Shown: in pieces, positions 24,980-32,661 of the stretch
Position numbering within the stretch: position 1 is the first letter of the stretch
Layout of the letters: the number at the start of each line of letters is the position of its first letter
Assembly (NCBI RefSeq): GCF_000455265.1
Contig: NZ_HG005139.1
Span: forward strand, 1,828,210 to 1,863,902
From: Paenibacillus antibioticophila
GTDB lineage: Bacteria > Bacillota > Bacilli > Paenibacillales > Paenibacillaceae
Length of the DNA stretch: 35,693 nucleotides
Direction: 5' to 3'
Made by a program: the position numbers and the translations under genes
Notes under the pieces: generated by a model
Told to the model about the DNA's origin: nothing
Databases searched by the model: none
The model's input: the letters and a program-made list of their open reading frames with translations, nothing else

Positions 24980-25474
24980 ATGAAAAAACTGTGGAATGTG
25001 AAAAATGGGCTTTACCCCGTTATGCTTGCATTAATTGTCGTAATTGGCGTCTTATCTGGATGCGCTGGCAAGGATGACAAGACTTCAGAACAGCTTTCGG
25101 CCATCGAAATCGGAGAAAGTATCGAACAGGCAGTGAGCCTAAAAGAAATGAAAAAGGCGGATCTGAATAAGCTGCAGAAATTGTATAAGATTGATGTGGA
25201 CAGCGTGGATGATTTTATTCTTTATACTTCTATATCGAATGTAAAAGCTGACGAATTGGCCGTCATCAAGATGAAGGATGAGAGTCAGGCAGAAAGCGTC
25301 GAAGAGAATATTAAGCAACGAATCGAAGCGCAAAAAACGAAATTCCAGGACTATCGCCCGAATGAATATTTTTTGGTCGAAAATCATGTGCTGAAGACGG
25401 CAGGGCCATTTGTCTTCTTCGCAGTTTCTAAAGAGGCTGATCAAATGGAACGCGCGTTTGATCATGCATTTTGA
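24980..25474 (+). CDS. DUF4358 lipoprotein
   Basis: A 164-residue lipoprotein: basic N-terminus, hydrophobic core, lipobox VLSGC (C28). The mature domain matches the DUF4358 pattern (LNKLQKLYKIDVDSVDDFILYTS, then VKADELAVIKMKD and Gln/Glu-rich helices, ending ENHVLKTAGPFVFFAVS). Such lipoproteins are regularly found at the end of MBOAT-DHHW operons in Firmicutes, with unknown function. It follows the DHHW gene by 4 nt with GGAG upstream, so it is the last gene of the operon. No clear terminator follows. Confidence 0.8.
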   Translation: MKKLWNVKNGLYPVMLALIVVIGVLSGCAGKDDKTSEQLSAIEIGESIEQAVSLKEMKKADLNKLQKLYKIDVDSVDDFILYTSISNVKADELAVIKMKDESQAESVEENIKQRIEAQKTKFQDYRPNEYFLVENHVLKTAGPFVFFAVSKEADQMERAFDHAF

Positions 25475-25531
25475 TTGGCTGGTCAGCTTGCGGTTTATCG
25501 ATCCTTACCTGTTAAATATTTGCACATCCCT

Positions 25532-25560
25532 TTACTTAAACGATGATCGGGGCGTATAAT
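25532..25560 (+). promoter_or_regulatory. Promoter for rarD
   Basis: TTACTT (25532-25537), 17 bp, then TATAAT (25555-25560), 38 nt before the rarD start. Confidence 0.65.
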
Positions 25561-25597
25561 TCGTAAAGACATCGGAGTGGGAAGAGGGAAGTAGATT

Positions 25598-26479
25598 ATG
25601 AACAATGGTTTGGTTAACGCTATTATCGCGTATATCATGTGGGGGGTTCTCCCGCTGTATTGGAAGTTGTTTAACGATGTGCCGGCAGGCGAGATTCTGT
25701 CACATCGGGTTGTCTGGTCGTTCGTCTTTATGGGGATTCTCGTCGCAGTCCAGCGTCGCTGGGGTGACATGAAGCGGATTGCGGCTAGCCGCTCGCTCCT
25801 GCTGTCGCTCACCGCTAGCGGACTGCTGATCGCCGCTAATTGGCTCATCTTCATCTGGGCGGTCAACAATGACCATGTCGTCGAGACAAGCCTCGGCTAT
25901 TATTTGAACCCGTTGCTGAACGTGCTGCTTGCGGTAGTCTTCCTTCGTGAGAAGCCAAGCCGTGGCCAATGGCTCGCGATTGCTATTGCTGGCGCCGCGG
26001 TGCTTATCATCGCCATCGACTATGGACGGTTCCCATGGATCTCAATCTCACTGGCCGCGACGTTTGGCTTGTACGGCCTCGCGAAGAAGAAGATCGGACA
26101 AGATGCTTCTGTAGGCTTGCTGTCAGAGACGGCTGTAGTCCTGCCCGTTGCACTTGGCTATTGGATCTATTTAGCCGCTGTGGGAAAGACCACCGCATGG
26201 ACGCTGCCTGTTTCCACATTCATCGAATTGCTTCTTTCCGGCGTGGTAACGGCGCTGCCGCTGCTTTTCTTTGCGCGAGCGGCAGCCCGGATGTCGCTGT
26301 CCACGCTTGGCTTCGTCCAATACATCGGGCCGACGATCATGCTGTTACTTAGCATATTCGTGTTCAAGGAATCGGTCTCACCGGTTCTTCTAATCGGCTT
26401 CGCGCTGATCTGGACAGCGCTTGTCGTCTACGCTGCGGCATCGGTTCGCGGCACGAAACTCGCAGCAAAAGCGAGCTGA
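25598..26479 (+). CDS. rarD: EamA-family permease RarD
   Basis: A 293-residue integral membrane protein with ten predicted helices in two EamA halves. RarD-type signatures are seen: AYIMWGVLPLYWKLFNDVPAGEILSHRVVWS at the N-terminus, ANWLIFIWAVNNDHVVETSLGYYLNPL, and LGFVQYIGPTIMLLLSIFVF near the end. RarD proteins are DMT-superfamily exporters of unknown substrate. The gene has higher GC than its surroundings and its own promoter and terminator. The ATG at 25598 follows AGAGGGAAG. Confidence 0.92.
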   Translation: MNNGLVNAIIAYIMWGVLPLYWKLFNDVPAGEILSHRVVWSFVFMGILVAVQRRWGDMKRIAASRSLLLSLTASGLLIAANWLIFIWAVNNDHVVETSLGYYLNPLLNVLLAVVFLREKPSRGQWLAIAIAGAAVLIIAIDYGRFPWISISLAATFGLYGLAKKKIGQDASVGLLSETAVVLPVALGYWIYLAAVGKTTAWTLPVSTFIELLLSGVVTALPLLFFARAAARMSLSTLGFVQYIGPTIMLLLSIFVFKESVSPVLLIGFALIWTALVVYAAASVRGTKLAAKAS

Positions 26480-26499
26480 CAGCAAACACGTCGCCCTTT

Positions 26500-26543
26500 C
26501 AGCCATTTCCGCCCCTTGGGGAGGAGGTGGCTGTTTCTGTTTG
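26500..26543 (+). terminator. Rho-independent terminator after rarD
   Basis: CAGCCA (26500-26505) pairs with TGGCTG (26528-26533), with an inner GC-rich stem and a TTTCTGTTT tail. Confidence 0.75.
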
Positions 26544-26627
26544 GGGTTAAACTTACGGGCAAGCTAATTTAAAGTATAGTAAAATATTCCTATCATATAA
26601 TTCATATATAGGATAGGTGAGAATACA

Positions 26628-26930
26628 ATGATTGATTTATTACAATTACAAAAAAGAGTCTATGAGAATAAAATTGCGAAAGGCTTTAATGTTACGGATA
26701 TATATCAAGAGTTTTGCTTTTTATATGGTGAATTATCGGAAGCTTGTGAAGCTTATCGGAAAAAGAAAGATGATTTAGGGGAAGAGTTGGCCGATGTCGC
26801 ACTCTACTTAATAGGACTTTCAGAACTTCTAGGAATTAACCTGGAAGAAGAAATAATGAATAAAATGGAAAAAAATGAAAAAAGAAAATACGAAACTATA
26901 AATGGTGTACTTACAAAAGTGAAAGAATAA
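26628..26930 (+). CDS. MazG-like nucleotide pyrophosphohydrolase
   Basis: A 100-residue all-helical protein of the MazG/dUTPase-like NTP pyrophosphohydrolase group. The metal-binding pattern is seen as ELSEACEAYRKK (ExxE) followed by LGEELADVALYLIGLSELLGINLE (ExxD). Such small proteins cleave NTPs to NMP and pyrophosphate, cleaning non-canonical nucleotides. The C-terminus is Lys/Glu-rich. The ATG at 26628 follows AGGTGAG; a TATAAT lies at 26596-26601. Very AT-rich compared with rarD before it, which suggests later acquisition. Confidence 0.8.
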   Translation: MIDLLQLQKRVYENKIAKGFNVTDIYQEFCFLYGELSEACEAYRKKKDDLGEELADVALYLIGLSELLGINLEEEIMNKMEKNEKRKYETINGVLTKVKE

Positions 26931-27010
26931 TATAAGGAAATTCACGCAACACGATTTGAAGCAGCCGCTCTCTCCCTTTTTTGCATCAATGCTCAAATGG
27001 TGAAGGTTCA

Positions 27011-27051
27011 ACAAAACGGCCTCTGCTCTTTAAAAGCAGAGACCGTTTTGT
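27011..27051. terminator. Bidirectional terminator between mazG-like and arsC
   Basis: ACAAAACGG (27011-27019) pairs with CCGTTTTGT (27043-27051), and the inner CTCTGCT pairs with AGCAGAG. T runs are present on both strands, so it serves the converging transcripts. Confidence 0.85.
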
Positions 27052-27054
27052 GAT

Positions 27055-27480
27055 CTAATTTCCCTGGCCAATAAATAATTCGATCCGACTTTTTATAGCA
27101 TCCCGAACGTTTCGGAACTGTGTCAGGATGTCTTCTTCAGTACCAGTTGCCTTTGCCGGATCATCAAAGCCCCAATGCCATTTAATTACATTCGGATTCA
27201 TGATAACAGGGCAATGTTCATCAGCATGTCCACACAATGTTATGACATAGGTGGCTTGGTTTAGTATATCTGGATCGATCACATCTGAACTATTTCCACT
27301 AATATCAATGCCAGCTTCTTTCATTACTTGAACAGCTCGCGGGTTTAGTCCGTGTGCTTCGAGTCCGGCACTTTTAACTTCATATTTTTCTCCACTCAGC
27401 GCCCTTAAAAAGCCGTCGGCAATTTGGCTGCGGCAAGAGTTTCCTGTACACAAAAAATAGACAATTGGTTTATCGTTCAT
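27055..27480 (-). CDS. arsC: Arsenate reductase ArsC (thioredoxin-coupled)
   Basis: A 141-residue enzyme reducing arsenate to arsenite for export. It has the low-molecular-weight phosphatase fold with the loop CTGNSCRS (C11, R17) and the resolving cysteines C83 and C90 ([11 protein letters not shown]), the S. aureus/B. subtilis type that uses thioredoxin. A longer frame to 27531 is open, but the ATG at 27480 follows AAAGGGG. Last gene of the arsR-arsB-arsC unit. Confidence 0.95.
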   Translation of the reverse strand: MNDKPIVYFLCTGNSCRSQIADGFLRALSGEKYEVKSAGLEAHGLNPRAVQVMKEAGIDISGNSSDVIDPDILNQATYVITLCGHADEHCPVIMNPNVIKWHWGFDDPAKATGTEEDILTQFRNVRDAIKSRIELFIGQGN

Positions 27481-27509
27481 TTTGAAATCCCCTTTATGCA
27501 AATTTTTAT

Positions 27510-28802
27510 TTACCCTATCACTCTCAGCCACAGGTACAAGCCACAGAGTGTTATAAACAGCACTGGAATAGTCAGGACGATACCTGTCTTAAAGTAGGCG
27601 CCCCATGAGATTTTAACCCCTTTTCTAGAAAGAACATGGAGCCAGAGCAGGGTGGCAAGCGAGCCAATCGGAGTTATTTTTGGACCCAGATCAGAACCAA
27701 TTACGTTTGCGTAAATGAAAGCCTCCTGCAAGATGCCCGTTGAGTTTGTTCCTTCGATCGCTAATGCATTGATCATAACCGTAGGCATATTGTTCATGAT
27801 AGAGGAGAGGATAGCCGCTATAAATCCTGTACCAACCGTTGCGATGAATACACCTTGTTCGCCTACCCATTTAAAGATAAAGCCAAGCTGGTCCGTCAAT
27901 CCCACGTTTCTAAGTCCATAGACGACAACATACATCCCAATGGAGAAGACAACAATCGACCAAGGAGCACCTTTAACAAGCTTCCAAGTATGGATCTCCC
28001 GGTTCTGTTTAGCTAGCAGCAGAAAGACGATGGCTACAGCACCTGCGAAGATGGATACGGGAACTTTAATGAATTCACTAATTAAATAAGCAATTAGAAG
28101 TACACCCAGGATGATCCAAGAAATCTTGAACATTCTTTTATCTTTAATGGCATCTATTGGTTTTTTCAGCTGGGATAGGTCATATTGCTTAGGAATGCTT
28201 TTCCGGTACAATACATACAGCATAATCAAACTGGCCGCGACAGAGAAAAATGTAGGTACGATCATGTGGCTTGCATACTCAACAAAGCCAACGCCAAAGA
28301 AATCGGACGAGACAATGTTTACCAAGTTGCTTACAACCAGCGGCAGAGAAGCGGTGTCGGAAATAAATCCGCTAGCCATTATAAAAGGGAGGATCATCCG
28401 ATCATCGAATTTGAGTGCCCTTACCATTGAAAGTACGATCGGCGTTAAAATAAGTGCAGCTCCGTCATTTGCGAAGAAAAAGGCAACTGCGGCACCAAGT
28501 AAAACGACATATACAAACATGAGACTGCCATTCCCCCGGGCCAAACGGGCCATATGGAGCGCAGCCCATTCGAAAAATCCAATCTCATCCAGGATCAAGG
28601 AGATCATAATTACCGCAACGAATGCAAGTGTGGCATTCCATACAATCTGTGTCACGTCCCAGACATCTTCAAAACTAACAACCCCACAAACCAAAGCAAC
28701 AATCGCGCCGCCGCATGCGGACCATCCAATTCCAAGCCCTTTAGGCTGCCAAATAACAAAAATCAAAGTAACAAGAAAAATAGCTGAAGCGATGATGAGC
28801 AT
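27510..28802 (-). CDS. arsB: Arsenite efflux transporter ArsB
   Basis: A 430-residue membrane protein with about 12 helices of the ArsB/NhaD superfamily that exports arsenite. Typical stretches are [37 protein letters not shown] and [25 protein letters not shown]. The ATG at 28802 follows TGGAGGTCTT. It is 12 nt after arsR and 29 nt before arsC, in the order arsR-arsB-arsC. No arsA ATPase is present, so the pump is powered by the membrane potential. Confidence 0.94.
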   Translation of the reverse strand: MLIIASAIFLVTLIFVIWQPKGLGIGWSACGGAIVALVCGVVSFEDVWDVTQIVWNATLAFVAVIMISLILDEIGFFEWAALHMARLARGNGSLMFVYVVLLGAAVAFFFANDGAALILTPIVLSMVRALKFDDRMILPFIMASGFISDTASLPLVVSNLVNIVSSDFFGVGFVEYASHMIVPTFFSVAASLIMLYVLYRKSIPKQYDLSQLKKPIDAIKDKRMFKISWIILGVLLIAYLISEFIKVPVSIFAGAVAIVFLLLAKQNREIHTWKLVKGAPWSIVVFSIGMYVVVYGLRNVGLTDQLGFIFKWVGEQGVFIATVGTGFIAAILSSIMNNMPTVMINALAIEGTNSTGILQEAFIYANVIGSDLGPKITPIGSLATLLWLHVLSRKGVKISWGAYFKTGIVLTIPVLFITLCGLYLWLRVIG

Positions 28803-28814
28803 AAGACCTCCATT

Positions 28815-29141
28815 TTAACAACAACTATTCGGTTGATGAGCCTCAATTTTCTCCTTCATGGAAGGAAGATGATTAAAGATTTCGTGTAAATAAGGCTTGT
28901 CACCCATGTTAAGCGAGTAATATATCCATTGACTACGGCGAGTCTCGCTAACGATACCACCCGACTTTAGTTTCTTCAGATGCTGACTGATGTTAGGCTG
29001 TGTTGTCTCCAAAATATCAACAATATCACATACGCACATTTCACGTTCTTTTAGTAGGGCTACAATCGTTAATCGAGTCTTATCGGAAAGTAACTTCAAC
29101 GTCTCTGATATCTCAACGATCGATGTCTCGGTCAGAACCAA
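28815..29141 (-). CDS. arsR: ArsR-family repressor of the ars operon
   Basis: A 108-residue ArsR/SmtB winged-helix repressor. The metal-sensing CxC is seen in EMCVCDIVDI, followed by the recognition helix TTQPNISQHLKKLKSGG. A vicinal CC ends the chain. The start is TTG at 29141, with AGAGGAG about 10 nt upstream. Its promoter (TTGCTA, 17 bp, TATGAT on the minus strand) holds a 20-bp palindrome between the -35 and -10, the likely operator, so arsenite releases transcription of arsR-arsB-arsC. Confidence 0.93.
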   Translation of the reverse strand: MVLTETSIVEISETLKLLSDKTRLTIVALLKEREMCVCDIVDILETTQPNISQHLKKLKSGGIVSETRRSQWIYYSLNMGDKPYLHEIFNHLPSMKEKIEAHQPNSCC

Positions 29142-29185
29142 ATTTTTTCACTCCTCTCTAAAACTTATTACTGACATGCAAACCC

Positions 29186-29214
29186 ATCATATAATCAATT
29201 GATTATATTAGCAA
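29186..29214 (-). promoter_or_regulatory. ars operon promoter and palindromic operator
   Basis: On the minus strand, TTGCTA (29214-29209), a 17-bp spacer and TATGAT (29191-29186). Across the spacer lies the perfect 20-bp palindrome at 29189-29208 (TAATCAATTGATTA core), an ideal ArsR site. Confidence 0.75.
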
Positions 29215-29270
29215 GTGATTATATCGAGATACATGTTCACATTTTTTGACTGACAATGAGTAAGCAAATC

Positions 29271-29349
29271 ATTTAATCAAATTATTTTGATTAAATCTTG
29301 ATTTTTCTATTTGCACATGCTACGATTTTTTTCATCAAAATAAATTGAT
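29271..29349 (+). promoter_or_regulatory. Divergent promoter with two ArsR boxes
   Basis: Two ATCAA-N6-TTGAT boxes lie at 29276-29291 (inside a longer palindrome 29271-29296) and 29334-29349. Between them are TTGATT (29298-29303) and TACGAT (29321-29326), 17 bp apart. The boxes flank this promoter, which drives the Cys-rich protein and second ArsR genes. Confidence 0.65.
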
Positions 29350-29367
29350 TTATGGAGGTTAATCTAA

Positions 29368-29535
29368 TTGATTGACTATTACACGTTTGAACGGCTCATG
29401 CTTCATCAACAAAAAGAAATTGAACAAAAAGCAAGGCACGCATGGAAGTGGATGACCGTGAAAGAGGAGAAGATCAAGGACCCGGCCTGGAATGCTCTCC
29501 AATTAAATTCAAATTGCTGCCCAGCTTGCTGCTAA
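29368..29535 (+). CDS. Small Cys-rich protein, probable arsenic/metal binder
   Basis: A 55-codon frame starting with TTG at 29368, GGAGG at 29354-29358 (9-nt gap), ending TAA at 29533-29535. Translation: a charged helical body (IDYYTFERLMLHQQKEIEQK at residues 2-21) followed by W-rich segment HAWKWM and the C-terminus NSNCCPACC, with four cysteines in the last six residues. It sits behind an ArsR-box-flanked promoter, 17 nt before an ArsR gene, so a role in arsenite sensing, binding or hand-over is likely. I do not recognise a named family. The CC-x-x-CC tail is my main evidence along with ribosome binding site and spacing. Confidence 0.65.
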   Translation: MIDYYTFERLMLHQQKEIEQKARHAWKWMTVKEEKIKDPAWNALQLNSNCCPACC

Positions 29536-29552
29536 ATGGAGGTGATTTCTAC

Positions 29553-29903
29553 ATGATTAGGGAACTCCCAGTTCTTTCACAAACTCAAGAAACTGTAAAT
29601 TTTACCAGCTATGAAGCCAAATTCAAAGCATTAGCTGATCAAAAACGTCTACAGATTATGTATGAGCTCACTCAAAAGGGAAGCGTATGTGTATGCGATT
29701 TGGTTGAAATCGTAAATATGCCTCAGTCTAAACTCTCTTATCACTTAAAAATCTTGCTTGACGCCGGTTTGATTTTTAGGGAAACGAAAGGAACATGGAG
29801 CTATTACGAGTTAAATCATACTGAAGTAAACCGATTATTATCACCTGAACTGTGCTGTATATTCCGGAAATTAGAAGATCGGCCAAGCGGCTGTTGTACA
29901 TGA
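29553..29903 (+). CDS. Second ArsR-family repressor
   Basis: A 116-residue ArsR/SmtB regulator. A longer frame from 29442 is open, but the ATG at 29553 has GGAGGTGA 8 nt upstream. The CxC sensor is seen in SVCVCDLVEI, then the recognition helix MPQSKLSYHLKILLDAG. The C-terminus has more cysteines (ELCCIFRK and GCCT), beyond what the first ArsR has. It is only distantly similar to the arsR of the minus-strand unit, so it is not a recent duplicate. Likely binds the ATCAA-N6-TTGAT boxes flanking its own promoter. Confidence 0.88.
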   Translation: MIRELPVLSQTQETVNFTSYEAKFKALADQKRLQIMYELTQKGSVCVCDLVEIVNMPQSKLSYHLKILLDAGLIFRETKGTWSYYELNHTEVNRLLSPELCCIFRKLEDRPSGCCT

Positions 29904-29904
29904 T

Positions 29905-29925
29905 CCCACATCGTGGGTTTCATTC
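29905..29925 (+). terminator. Weak hairpin after the second arsR
   Basis: CCCAC (29905-29909) pairs with GTGGG (29913-29917), then TTTCATT. Short stem, low confidence. Confidence 0.4.
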
Positions 29926-29935
29926 CGGATTATTA

Positions 29936-29951
29936 ATCAATAAAAATTGAT
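29936..29951 (+). promoter_or_regulatory. Additional ATCAA-N6-TTGAT ArsR box
   Basis: An exact copy of the box at 29276 and 29334 (ATCAA, six bases, TTGAT), located after the second arsR and directly before a decayed tetR fragment. No intact gene follows it. Confidence 0.55.
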
Positions 29952-30407
29952 TTATTATGTTGATTCGAAACGAACGTTATTTAAAGAAATCATCGGTGAA
30001 GAAGTTCGGCATAAAGAAAAAAAGGTAGACGATTTTTTAATGAATGCCGTTAACTTCGAGGATATTACAGATCATCTTCTTCACTTTAGAGAAAACCAGC
30101 TAAGTTCAGAGTTGATCAAAAAAATTGTTAACGAATCCAAACAATGACAAAAATTTTATTGCATCTTAAAGTCACGGATCGAACGGATACAGACATTGAC
30201 TTGCTCGCTTTTCTGATTGTAGAAGCCTTTAATCTGTTAACGTGGAAATGGGAGGAAGAGCATAAGCCTCTCGATCATGCTGAAATCAAAAAACAGATGA
30301 ACGCGATATTTTTAACAGTCTTTAGAAAAAAGAAGCGAGTGAGGAAGCGAATTACAGATGCAAGCCCGCTGTGTCATTTTCATATAAAATTCATAAAACC
30401 AGTATAG
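29947..30407 (+). pseudogene. TetR-family regulator, decayed
   Basis: The first frame (29947-30147) begins with IYYVDSKRTLFKEIIGEE, which matches the residues right after the HTH in TetR proteins (usually YYHFxSKExL), then a helical segment. The HTH itself is absent. A frame change at 30144 leads into ILLHLKVTDRTDTDIDLLAF and AFNLLTWKWEEEHKPLDHAE, the C-terminal helices, ending at 30407. Missing N-terminus plus a frameshift mean it cannot make a repressor. Confidence 0.6.
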
Positions 30408-30488
30408 CTGGATGATGGCGGGCTATGGATGAATTACGAGTTAAATCCTACAGTATGACAGATTCATTACATTAACATCTAAAATCAA

Positions 30489-30747
30489 GGAAACATAGGA
30501 AGAGAAGTAATTCAAAAATTAAAGGGAGCAGATAAATATAAACCAATTTCCAGGATATTTATCAAATGAATCTGGTACCGGACTTGTTCAAATAGGGGAA
30601 TATTTACCCCATGAGAACATCACTCGGGAAGAAGAAGTGGCTGAAGTAGTTATTGCAGTTCTCGATAATGATCAAACCATTGGCCTAGCCTTTGATGTAA
30701 TTAATGGGAATTCCCCGATTAAAGAAACTATTGATCAAGAGAAATAA
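30489..30747 (+). pseudogene. SDR/NmrA-type NAD(P)-binding oxidoreductase, internal deletion
   Basis: Two fragments in different frames. The first, from 30489, reads GNIGREVIQKLKGADKYK, the Rossmann glycine turn of atypical SDRs. The second (about 30538-30747) reads GTGLVQIGEYLPHENITREE and EVVIAVLDNDQTIGLAFDVI, the family's C-terminal block ending at the TAA. The 150 or so residues between are deleted and there is no usable start. Such SDR genes often sit next to a TetR regulator, as with the decayed one just upstream. Confidence 0.65.
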
Positions 30748-30775
30748 GGTCCTCAAAAATCTAACGAGCTTTGAA

Positions 30776-30803
30776 AGAACCCGCGTTCAGCGCGTTTTTT
30801 TAA
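30776..30803 (+). terminator. Weak terminator after the SDR remnant
   Basis: A short CGCG/CGCG stem extended by AAC/GTT around a bulge (30777-30795), followed by a run of T. Confidence 0.45.
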
Positions 30804-31203
30804 TTTATTCGATTCAGCGAACCAGTACAGAATTGATCTCGGCAGCTGCTATAAGTGGGATGAAGCATGCAATAAATGAAGTGAAGCTTTAATATAGACA
30901 TATGTACAAAATACGGGTTTTGTGAAGAAGTAGTAAATGAATCGATGAATGGCATTGGTTAATCGCTTCAACGGCCCACTTTTATATTGATTAGCCATAT
31001 TCGTTCACTGCACATTCATCTCCTCATTAATCATATTCAGTTATAATACTCATCTAATTTCAGGATTGCTTCCAGATCCGTACGGAAATTCCCATGCAAC
31101 TAAATTATTCCCCATATCTGAATCTGTCTAAGCGTAACGCTCATATTTGGATCTCCTGTTACTGGAATTTAGTCCCATACGAGATTTCTGACTAAGTGAA
31201 TTA
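30804..31203. other. 400-base stretch without a gene
   Basis: Only short frames occur. A fragment ending near 30892 (ELISAAAISGMKHAINEVKL) could be the last helix of a lost regulator, but it is too short to call. The converging phosphotransferase gene ends at 31204 without a recognisable hairpin. Confidence 0.4.
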
Positions 31204-32229
31204 TCACTCACTCTTCATCTCATAAATCTTCTGCAAAGTGTTTAAGTGCAGTAGACCTTCACCGCTCGAATCCTGCGGGTCTTGTGAAGTTGCGTTCATA
31301 TACCATTCTACAAGCCTGTATCCGAACGCAAGCAGAATCATCTCATAAATACAGTTATCTGATATATGTAAAATATCTGCATATTCTGAAAATCCCTTAT
31401 AATATGCAGGAATACATCTCTGGTAGTACTCTATCATGTGTTCAACATCAGCTTCATCCGCAAGAAGGCTTGTCATATCTTCGCCTAAGTAGCCCCACCC
31501 GGCGGTATCCCAGTCGATAACTATAATATTGCCATTAGAATACAAAATGTTTGTAACCCAAAAATCCTTGTGGCACAGCACGACGGGCAGCTTTTCGATG
31601 CGCTGGAAAATTTCGTAAGCGTTTTCGTCGATGTCGATAAGCATTTTGCAGATATGCTTGGGAAAATCACAATCCTTAGAGCGTATATAATCGTACACTC
31701 TATTCCATGACCGATAACGAAGATAGAATTTCTTCATATAATCCACTCTACTAAGATTGGCCAGGCTTTGTAAAAAGGCGGGCTGTTCGGCATATAACCT
31801 GCCCTGAAAACGCCCTAGTTCTTCAGCCGCTCGCTCATACATATGGCCGGTTAAATTCAAACCCGATATACCGTCGATATATTCCATCCAGATCTGCGTT
31901 TCATTTTCTTCTTCGTTCATTTCGACATGATAGCATTCAGGCCAACGGAAGGATTCAGAAAACAGAGCGCCTAAATTGGATGTATAGAAGTCATATTCCC
32001 TGCGCCAAGAATCAGGATCGCCATAGCGTTCCCACTTCATCTGTACCTTTAAAATGATTTTGTAGCTTATATCCGTGCCGTCCATAGTTTTGGCTTTGCC
32101 CGTTACCAGCTGCACGTCCCCCACTGTACCGCCATGTAGTTGTTTGGTTTGAAATTCGACGCTAGTTACGCTTGTACCAAGCATTTTGTTTAACGCTTGT
32201 GTTAGAGATTCCGCCTTTATTTCTCTCAT
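31204..32229 (-). CDS. Aminoglycoside phosphotransferase-family kinase
   Basis: A 341-residue member of the APH/choline-kinase-like family. The catalytic loop VLCHKDFWVTNILY carries the Brenner-type H-x-D-x(4)-N, and VIDWDTAGWGY holds the metal-binding D-x-D. An N-lobe with ATP-grasping strands (SYKIILKVQMKWE) is visible. Substrates in this family range from aminoglycosides and macrolides to small metabolites, and nothing visible selects among them. A frame to 32259 is open, but the ATG at 32229 follows GGAGG by 8 nt. A strong terminator-like hairpin lies in its leader, which suggests attenuation. Confidence 0.82.
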   Translation of the reverse strand: MREIKAESLTQALNKMLGTSVTSVEFQTKQLHGGTVGDVQLVTGKAKTMDGTDISYKIILKVQMKWERYGDPDSWRREYDFYTSNLGALFSESFRWPECYHVEMNEEENETQIWMEYIDGISGLNLTGHMYERAAEELGRFQGRLYAEQPAFLQSLANLSRVDYMKKFYLRYRSWNRVYDYIRSKDCDFPKHICKMLIDIDENAYEIFQRIEKLPVVLCHKDFWVTNILYSNGNIIVIDWDTAGWGYLGEDMTSLLADEADVEHMIEYYQRCIPAYYKGFSEYADILHISDNCIYEMILLAFGYRLVEWYMNATSQDPQDSSGEGLLHLNTLQKIYEMKSE

Positions 32230-32257
32230 TATGAAGTCCTCCAATCGTTTTTGGGGC

Positions 32258-32307
32258 ATAAAAATACCGTAGAACAGCAGCCTCCTAACAATCTGCTGTT
32301 CTGCGGT
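32258..32307 (-). terminator. Leader terminator upstream of the phosphotransferase gene
   Basis: On the minus strand a 15-bp stem (32293-32307 with 32266-32280, one G-T pair) is followed by ATTTTTAT at 32265-32258, only 29 nt before the start codon. It is either the terminator of a lost upstream gene or, more interestingly, an attenuator in the mRNA leader. The loop contains AGGAGG. Confidence 0.7.
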
Positions 32308-32661
32308 GAGATGTCAAAACTCAGCTTATAATTAAAAGGAATATGGCTTTCAACGTATCCCGTTAACTGCAGTATTCACGAGAAGTTACTGCCGACAGCT
32401 TCTATACATACAGTTAAGCATACGTCTATGTGCCAAATCAAAAGAACATTTAATTATAAGTAAGTATTACTCAAGGATTATCTTCCCTGCCGTAGAGCTC
32501 CTTATAGCTTTAAGGATAGGCTCCTTACTCACAAAAATAACATACAATGTTCATGTTTACATATTATGGAACTCATGATATGCTCTCTATGAAAGCGCAT
32601 CCATGAATTGATAGTTTGTGCAATGATTTATCATTTTTTTACATTGAAAGGAATGGTGAAA
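32308..32661. other. Divergent intergenic region between the phosphotransferase and mannanase genes
   Basis: Apart from a short minus-strand frame (32353-32321, TTG start, 10 codons) that could be a leader peptide, and a small hairpin near 32500-32516 (TCCTTA/TAAGGA), nothing is recognised. The promoters of the two genes should be here, but none is clear. Confidence 0.4.

Noticed and set aside
28111..28818. 235-codon plus-strand frame antisense to arsB
   Set aside because: Ser/Thr/Ile-rich translation typical for the complement of a membrane-protein gene, without a ribosome binding site.
30704..30892. 62-codon plus-strand frame after the SDR remnant
   Set aside because: It crosses the SDR end and a terminator in another frame; only its last part looks protein-like and is too short to assign.
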